Source of the DNA: Chlorokybus atmophyticus
Lineage: Eukaryota; Streptophyta; Chlorokybophyceae; Chlorokybales; Chlorokybaceae
Assembly: GCA_009103225.1 (NCBI GenBank)
Contig: RHPI01003169.1
Span: forward strand, 1 to 64,000
Direction of reading: 5' to 3'
Length of the DNA: 64,000 bases
Below the pieces are notes generated by a model, which saw only the letters and a program-made list of their open reading frames with translations, made no database searches and was not told the DNA's origin. This document shows, piece after piece, positions 59,202 through 64,000 of the stretch. Made by a program: the position numbers and the translations under genes. The stretch's first letter is position 1. Every line of letters starts with the position of its first letter.

Positions 59202-60205
59202 ATGAATTCCATGTTCGCACAGGGCGGGCAGGGTGCCGGAGGGGTGTCCTCGGTGTCAAACCCCACCAAGACTACCAAGGGCACATCCAATGACAACAGT
59301 GACTCGGGCGATATCTTACAGGGCTCCCCCTCCGAGTGGGCAAAGGCACACCACAATACCGCCTCTAAGAATATCCGACCCACCAGCAGCTGCGACCACG
59401 GCGACATGATTGAAGGGACCAAACAAGGCTGGCATAACCAAGGTGGGTTACGATGCACTGTCAATGCCACATGCTAGGGTTCTTTTATCTTGCACATGCA
59501 CAGCCTCAGGTATCTTGCACTTGACATACATTGTCAATACCACATGCACACCCTCATGCACAACCTCCAGTGTCATGCACATGAACAGCATGACCAATCT
59601 CGCAAATGCACAGCCTATTTCTACTTGCGGGAGCTCACAAGTCGCAAAAGAGAAGCTGCGGAGTCAAACGAACGGGTAATCCATGACCTAGTTTAATGTT
59701 CCCAGCGGTAATTAAGCAGTATGCTTGCAGATTGCCATGTTGGTCAGAGTGAACCAAGAGCAGCGCGGCAGCCTGACTGTCTGCCTGGCGGAGTGCAACA
59801 AAGCGGAAGACGAGGTAAGCGTGTGTATGCTGATGGGCTAGTCCTCTGGCAGTACGCCACTCTTACAGCATTACCAAATGCAGGTGGTCACTCTCAAAGC
59901 GACCATCAAGCGCATGCGCGTGCACGGCGAGGCGCTGACATTCAAGCTGAANGGAAGACGAGGTAAGCGTGTGTATGCTGATGGGCTAGTCCTCTGGCAG
60001 CACGCCACTCTTACAGCATTACCAAATGCAGGTGGTCACTCTCAAAGCGACCATCAAGCGCATGCGCGTGCACGACGAGGTGCTGACATTCAAGCTGAAG
60101 GACGAAGTAGCCGCTGTACTGTCAGCGAGCGAGGCAGCGGATGAAGATGACTCCGGCGTTGAAGCAGAAGACTCGTCGGAGGAGGAACAGGAGGAGGGGG
60201 TTTGA
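59202..60205 (+). CDS. Element gene E: small acidic coiled-coil-like protein (structure partly unresolved)
   Basis: A first segment opens MNSMFAQGGQGAGG and runs Ser/Thr-rich to about 59,440. A second, 59737-59814, reads MLVRVNQEQRGSLTVCLAEC to KAEDE with a GTAAGC donor. The final exon starts after CAG at about 60,032, gives VVTLKATIKRMRVHDEVLTF, and ends in a strongly acidic tail (EDSSEEEQEEGV). The join between the first and second segments is not resolved, and they may be separate units. The final exon is partly duplicated around an N at 59952. No family is recognised. A heptad-like helix followed by an acidic tail suggests a protein-protein partner. Confidence 0.5.
59805..60099. repeat. 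147-bp direct repeat flanking a single N
   Basis: 59805-59951 and 59953-60099 are nearly identical (about three differences, such as CAGTACGCC/CAGCACGCC), with the only ambiguous base of the window between them. Each copy holds the same splice donor, intron and start of an exon. The copy-1 exon runs out of frame into copy 2. This looks like an unmerged overlap of two contigs or two alleles. Confidence 0.85.
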
Positions 60206-60759
60206 GGAGGAGTTCTGAGGCAGGCACCACGGGTTGACAAGCTGCGCATGAGTCCGACAGCTAGACTCAATGTTATAAGGTAGTTTCATGCGCAAGTCGG
60301 CTGCTCAGTTGTAAGTGGACATACTCTCACCACTGCCCGTACATTGTATATATTGTGGGCTTTTAGGTGCAAGACCAAACAATCAGTCCAAGGTTTGTAC
60401 AAGCTGCATGGCATGTTAGTGTTGGCTTACGGCAAGAATTGCCAACTTTTGTCAAACGGCAAGGGTCACATATTAACAGCAGTGTAACGGCATCGAAACT
60501 GCCGGCTATTGCTGTCAGCTGTCCGTAACTACCGGCTAACGGCCGTCTATGCACATCGACCAAAGGGGTAACTGGTTGACAATTCTCGGCCGGTTAGTGC
60601 CACTGACAACCACTTTCGGCCCGCGGCCGTCTGCGTCAGTCCACTTAAGCCAACGGCACCCAATAGTCCAAAAGTAATATTTCGGGCAGCGACAGGCAGG
60701 CTCAGGCAGGCTCAAGCACCAGTCAGTCCCTCAGTCCTTAGCCAGTATCCGTGTAAAAT

Positions 60760-60767
60760 TTGCGACG
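60760..60767 (-). repeat. Right terminal inverted repeat of the Plavaka-like element
   Basis: TTGCGACG, exact complement of the left end. Inside it lie several GGCCG/CCGGC motifs (60,500-60,650), as at the left end. Confidence 0.75.
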
Positions 60768-61245
60768 GTAGTCCCGAGACGGGGAGGGGATGCAAGCTGG
60801 TGTTGCGCGTGTTGAGGCTCGCGCAGACCATGTCACACTGCTGGCAGTCGCTGACGAACTCGCGCACCTGTTTGTGCACCCCATGCCACTATTATTGAGT
60901 CCTGACCAGAATAGCCGTGCGCTTGACATCGAAGTGTCCGAGCTCGGTGTAAAGGGCATCGATAATGCCTTCTCGTGCAGCTGGTGTTGGGACCTCCTTG
61001 TTCTCATTCTGTATCTGTTGATACGGTTTGTCGTCGACCCAGCGATAGCGCTAAGTGCGTTGACTGACGCGGTCCTTCTCGCGCGCGCTTATGCCTGTTG
61101 GAAATTTTCTAGTCCGGAGCAGTCGAAGGGATGGCTTGTTAAGCCAGATGTCCGATCGTGTGTTGGTGGGTGCCAACTCCTCATCGTCCACCTCAGGGTC
61201 GGTGCGAGCGCACCGGTAGAAATGGGTTTCGGCAAATCAGGTTGA
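60768..61245 (-). pseudogene. Gypsy integrase zinc-finger region, broken
   Basis: On minus: TPAAREGIIDALYTELGHFD (the His pair region is degraded), then VREFVSDCQQCDMVCASLN with the Cys pair, and HPLPVSG, where the 14.76-kb insertion interrupts the gene. Two adjacent stops (near 60,893-60,898) and another near 61,050 show decay. The continuation is at 46,011 and below. Confidence 0.8.
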
Positions 61246-62100
61246 ATCCGCAACTTTCCAATAGACAAAGCCGAACTTGAATTGCGGATTTTGCAAGAAT
61301 TATGACGGATCTGCATATATGTTGTAGCTGCAGCCGGAATTGTACTACCACCTGTCACAAACGGCAATCCGCCGGCGACGATCGTAAGTATCGGATCCCC
61401 AACAATGTTAAGAATTCGGTGTTTATGTGATCAAGGGTTCAGGCCGTGAGAAAAACGTGTGTAAGTCGCAATTACAGTTGTGACCAATTCGCTAACAATG
61501 CGTCTTTACTCCCTAACGCAATTGAGGACTCGACGATAACATCAAAATGCATTCAGGTTGCATGCTAAAGCTGTACACATCATCATTGAAATTGTGGCCG
61601 GTTCTATCGACGATACGCGACTTTATACTTAACAACCTTGGAACGCTATGATTGATCCTTCCATTCTTACAAACCATAATAATGTTACGACCTCATTATT
61701 GCCAAATTGCCGGTTCAACCCCGCAGCCTATTCAAGGCTTGCCCCGCGGCCTGCTAGTAGCAGGCCACGGGGCAAGCTAGTAGAAGGCTGCGACATGCAT
61801 GTATAATCATTGGTAAACCGTAGTAGCACATGAGGTAAACATGTAAGGACTTGACCAGAACTCCGCAACCTTGCGCCAGCAGGTGACGCAGAGCGCATAA
61901 TGTAAACATTTGCCGGTAATCTCGCGCTGTGATTGGACAAAACGGCAAGTCGAACAAAGTCTCCCTCCCCAAGTTATTTTTATAGTAGAAGTAAAATCCA
62001 CCTTCACTTTTATCTTGTTGATACAAGTGGTATATATATATAAATACCGCGGTATATATATGTATATATAAAAATATATCTATATCTATATGTATGACCA

Positions 62101-62135
<35 letters not shown>

Positions 62136-62398
62136 ATTTGTATATATACATATACCGATAGTGCCGTTGTATGCAGCTGTTGGTGCATGCGTGATGCATG
62201 CATTGCGGCACGTGAGACAATATAAGGTAGGCGTGTTAGGTTATATGCTTTACAAACGCGTTGCAGGGTGTATCGTGTCGTCGTAGTCTAGCTGGTCCAT
62301 TGTTAGGTCATATAATGTTGCTTGCTAACCCAACAGGTCCTGCCGCGCAGATTCGAAACTCGGCAATGGAGAGACGAAAACCCGTGTGCACCTGTGGC
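61246..62398. other. Decayed interior of the gypsy-type element
   Basis: No gag, protease or RT motif can be seen. A hairpin with 20-bp arms (61737-61756 / 61758-61777, one mismatch, core GCTTGCCCCG) and TATATG/TATA repeats at about 62,030-62,155 are the only structures. Confidence 0.5.
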
Positions 62399-63157
62399 TA
62401 TTTTGGTTTGATCATGCATTAAGTTTAATCCCCTTAATACATGATCCAACCCAATAATAGTACATGTGGATATTATTAAGTTCAAGAAAAGACGGATACC
62501 GAACTTAATGCACACCAGCTAATTGACCTTAATGACAGCTCGATATCAAACAAAGTTGTGGCTGCAGCCGCAAAGAGTGCAAAAATGGATATGTTGCTTG
62601 CATATGAATCCCTAATTAAGTTATAGCTGGATTTCCAATTCATTTATGGGCAAGGCCGAACTGTTGGGGGGCCATTTCTATCGGTGGCGCTTCCTCTGTT
62701 AAGGGGTCTGTGACGGTGACGGTAGGCCTGAGAAGGCATGTCCTCGTCTGCTGCTGCCTCAATGGCCTGGGTCTTGCGTCTTTAATGTAATGCAGCGACA
62801 GCGAACATGGCCGCTACACATGGAAGTGCGGCTGCGCAGCCGCACTTCCATGTGTATGCATGCAGCACCGGAAGAAATGGCCCCCCCAACAGTTCGGCCT
62901 TGCCCTCAATTTAAATGGAGATTTAGCTATAAAATCTATTAGAGAACCGCATGTAAGCAACGTATCGGATTTTGCATTTCACCTGCTGCAGCCACAACTT
63001 AGTTTGGTATCTGACTGCCATGAAGGTCAAGTAGTTCGTGTGCATTAAGTTCGATATGCGTCTTTTTTTGAACTTGGAAAAAGTCCACATCATGTACTAT
63101 TATTGGGTTGGATCATGTATTAAGGGGATTAAACTTAATGCGTGATCAAACCCCAAA
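62399..63157. mobile_element. Foldback element with about 280-bp inverted repeats
   Basis: 62,403-62,680 and 62,870-63,156 are inverted copies. The outer 60 bp are almost identical (TTTGATCA(T/C)GCATTAAG, TTAATCCCCTTAATACATG), and the inner parts diverge (both contain GTTGTGGCTGCAGC and GCAAGGCCGAACTGTTGG). The middle holds a perfect 40-bp palindrome. Weak similarity (GCCACAG, AAACCC) continues 20-30 bp beyond each end, so the edges may lie slightly outside. No protein is encoded; it must be moved by another element. Confidence 0.8.
62816..62855. repeat. Perfect 40-bp palindrome
   Basis: Self-complementary over all 40 bases (half-site ACACATGGAAGTGCGGCTGC). It lies near the centre of the foldback element. 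Confidence 0.92.
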
Positions 63158-63840
63158 ATGTTAGGGCCACAGTTCGCGGCAAAAACCCAAACAGTCACAA
63201 CGCAACGGGATTTGCGCCTATGTTGCCGGGTTGCGAACCTGTGCGGATGTGCCTGCCGGGTTTGCAAGCAACGACCTATGACTTAAACCCTGACCGACAA
63301 GACTAACCACAAAATACATAGGATATCGAGCGTAACAGCTATTACTTTTTTAACTGCCTCAATTGTCTAACGTGCCGCAAGAATTGTTGCATGGATTGCA
63401 TGCATGGATATTGTAGTTAAACGTACATATGTATATGTACGTATAACTACTATACATATATATATGCACATATACTTATGCATATACACAATATATACAT
63501 ATATAAATATATATACATAAATACATACATATACATACATAAGCTGGTAGCCGTTTATGTATATACGGCTACCAGTACCTGTGTTTTTATTTCTGATACA
63601 TAATCGTGAAGGAAATTACGGAGATGTAGGTGACTTGGGGATGAAGAATGTATTAGACCTGCCGTCCCGTCAAATCGCTTTATAACTAACAGATGTCGGC
63701 ATTAAGTTTCCTACATCACCTGTTGGCCAGATTGTTTGCGTTGAGTTGGGGAAGTCTTTAACTCATGTGCTAGTTGTCGTGCCTGCCATGGTCGAGGGCA
63801 ACTTTGTCTCGGACAGGCTGCGGAGGAGTGCTAGTGCTGC

Positions 63841-64000
63841 ACGCATGCTAGTGCCGTGCATTGCATTGGAGTCATATAAGCAAAAGACAACCCCCCAATC
63901 GTGGGCATAGGCTTGAAGATGAGCCTACGCGGTGTTGAGTGCAGTGGATGAGCCGATGCCGCTCGCCACCTTTGTGTACAGACTGTGTCGTAGTGCACAC
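63841..64000 (-). repeat. 5' LTR (part) of the gypsy-type element, cut by the window edge
   Basis: Aligns with 44,720-44,878 over its length and reaches the same end, GTAGTGCACAC, exactly at base 64,000. A microsatellite-like TATATG/CATACATA run lies just before it (63,425-63,545), and no gene is visible in 63,158-63,840. Confidence 0.65.

Larger units (their letters stand above)
46012..60767. mobile_element. 14.76-kb Plavaka-like DNA transposon with cargo genes
   Basis: Termini CGTCGCAA (46012-46019) and TTGCGACG (60760-60767) are inverted copies. Flanks are GT on both sides (or AGT if the right end is moved by 2), a 2-3 bp target duplication as in CACTA/CMC elements. Joining the flanks rebuilds the gypsy integrase motif HPLPVSGLLYRWG, so the insertion is real and its ends are exact to a few bases. 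Inside are an unrecognised gene (A), an OTU/RING gene (B), a DNA methyltransferase (C), the transposase (D), a small acidic protein (E), GGCCG-rich subterminal sequences, a 53-bp minisatellite and palindrome clusters in front of the genes. That A, B, C and E were brought in with the transposase is inferred from their position between the termini. Confidence 0.82.
44720..64000 (-). mobile_element. Degenerate Ty3/gypsy-type LTR element, split by a later insertion
   Basis: Diverged LTR copies lie at both ends (44.72-44.88 and 63.84-64.00, the second cut by the window edge). Reading on minus gives the integrase zinc finger (61.2-60.77 kb), the 14.76-kb insertion, the integrase core and PHD finger (46.01-44.94 kb), the polypurine tract and the 3' LTR. 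Gag, protease, RT and RNase H are not visible in 61.25-63.8 kb, so the copy is also internally deleted. A foldback element sits at about 62.4-63.2 kb. Confidence 0.75.

Noticed and set aside
59102-59470. Minus-strand frame of 122 codons
   Set aside because: Antisense of gene E with no recognisable content; the plus-strand frame has the better composition.
60790-61245. Plus-strand 151-codon frame
   Set aside because: Antisense of the gypsy integrase zinc-finger remnant, which has recognisable motifs on minus.

Overview
The window is nuclear DNA from a eukaryote, most probably a green alga. The genes are split by many short GT-AG introns plus a few GC-AG introns, and they include plastid phytoene synthase, two glucose-6-phosphate dehydrogenases, the oligosaccharyltransferase subunit ribophorin II and an AP180-type clathrin adaptor. 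Base composition is near 50% GC, and intergenic DNA is full of TGCATGC-type words, microsatellites and hairpins. The species cannot be named from the sequence. There is no rRNA, no CRISPR array and no tRNA I could recognise.

Layout. From 0.4 to 4.2 kb is a decayed Ty1/copia retrotransposon on +. From 4.4 to 8.6 kb is a SET/MYND (SMYD-like) gene on -. From 10.8 to 18.8 kb are two G6PD genes, tail to tail, with the same exon pattern. Then come ribophorin II (20.4-24.3, -), threonine aldolase (25.2-27.9, +), a MAPEG membrane protein (28.4-29.3, -), an AP180/CALM clathrin adaptor (32.3-36.3, -) and phytoene synthase (40.4-42.5, -). For G6PD1, G6PD2, ribophorin II, threonine aldolase, MAPEG, AP180 and phytoene synthase I followed every exon, and the summed lengths keep one open frame. 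These are ordinary housekeeping genes.

The right third (about 44.7-64.0 kb) is a nest of mobile elements. A Ty3/gypsy-type LTR element lies on -, with diverged LTR copies at about 44.72-44.88 and 63.84-64.00, a polypurine tract, and an integrase that ends in a PHD finger. Its integrase is cut in two by a 14.76-kb insertion (46,012-60,767) bounded by the 8-bp inverted termini CGTCGCAA/TTGCGACG. Bringing the flanks together restores the family motif that the insertion interrupts. A foldback element (about 62.4-63.2 kb) sits in the LTR element as well.

The 14.76-kb insertion is the most interesting object here. It carries a Plavaka-like transposase (CACTA/CMC-type cut-and-paste), a large OTU-protease/RING-like protein, a Tudor-like plus phage-type DNA cytosine-C5 methyltransferase (broken by one frameshift and one stop), an unrecognised multi-exon gene, and a small acidic protein. 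Related GTACCAT-core palindromes lie in front of these transcription units and near both ends, suggesting a shared binding site. I read it as a large DNA transposon carrying its own ubiquitin-related and DNA-methylation genes.
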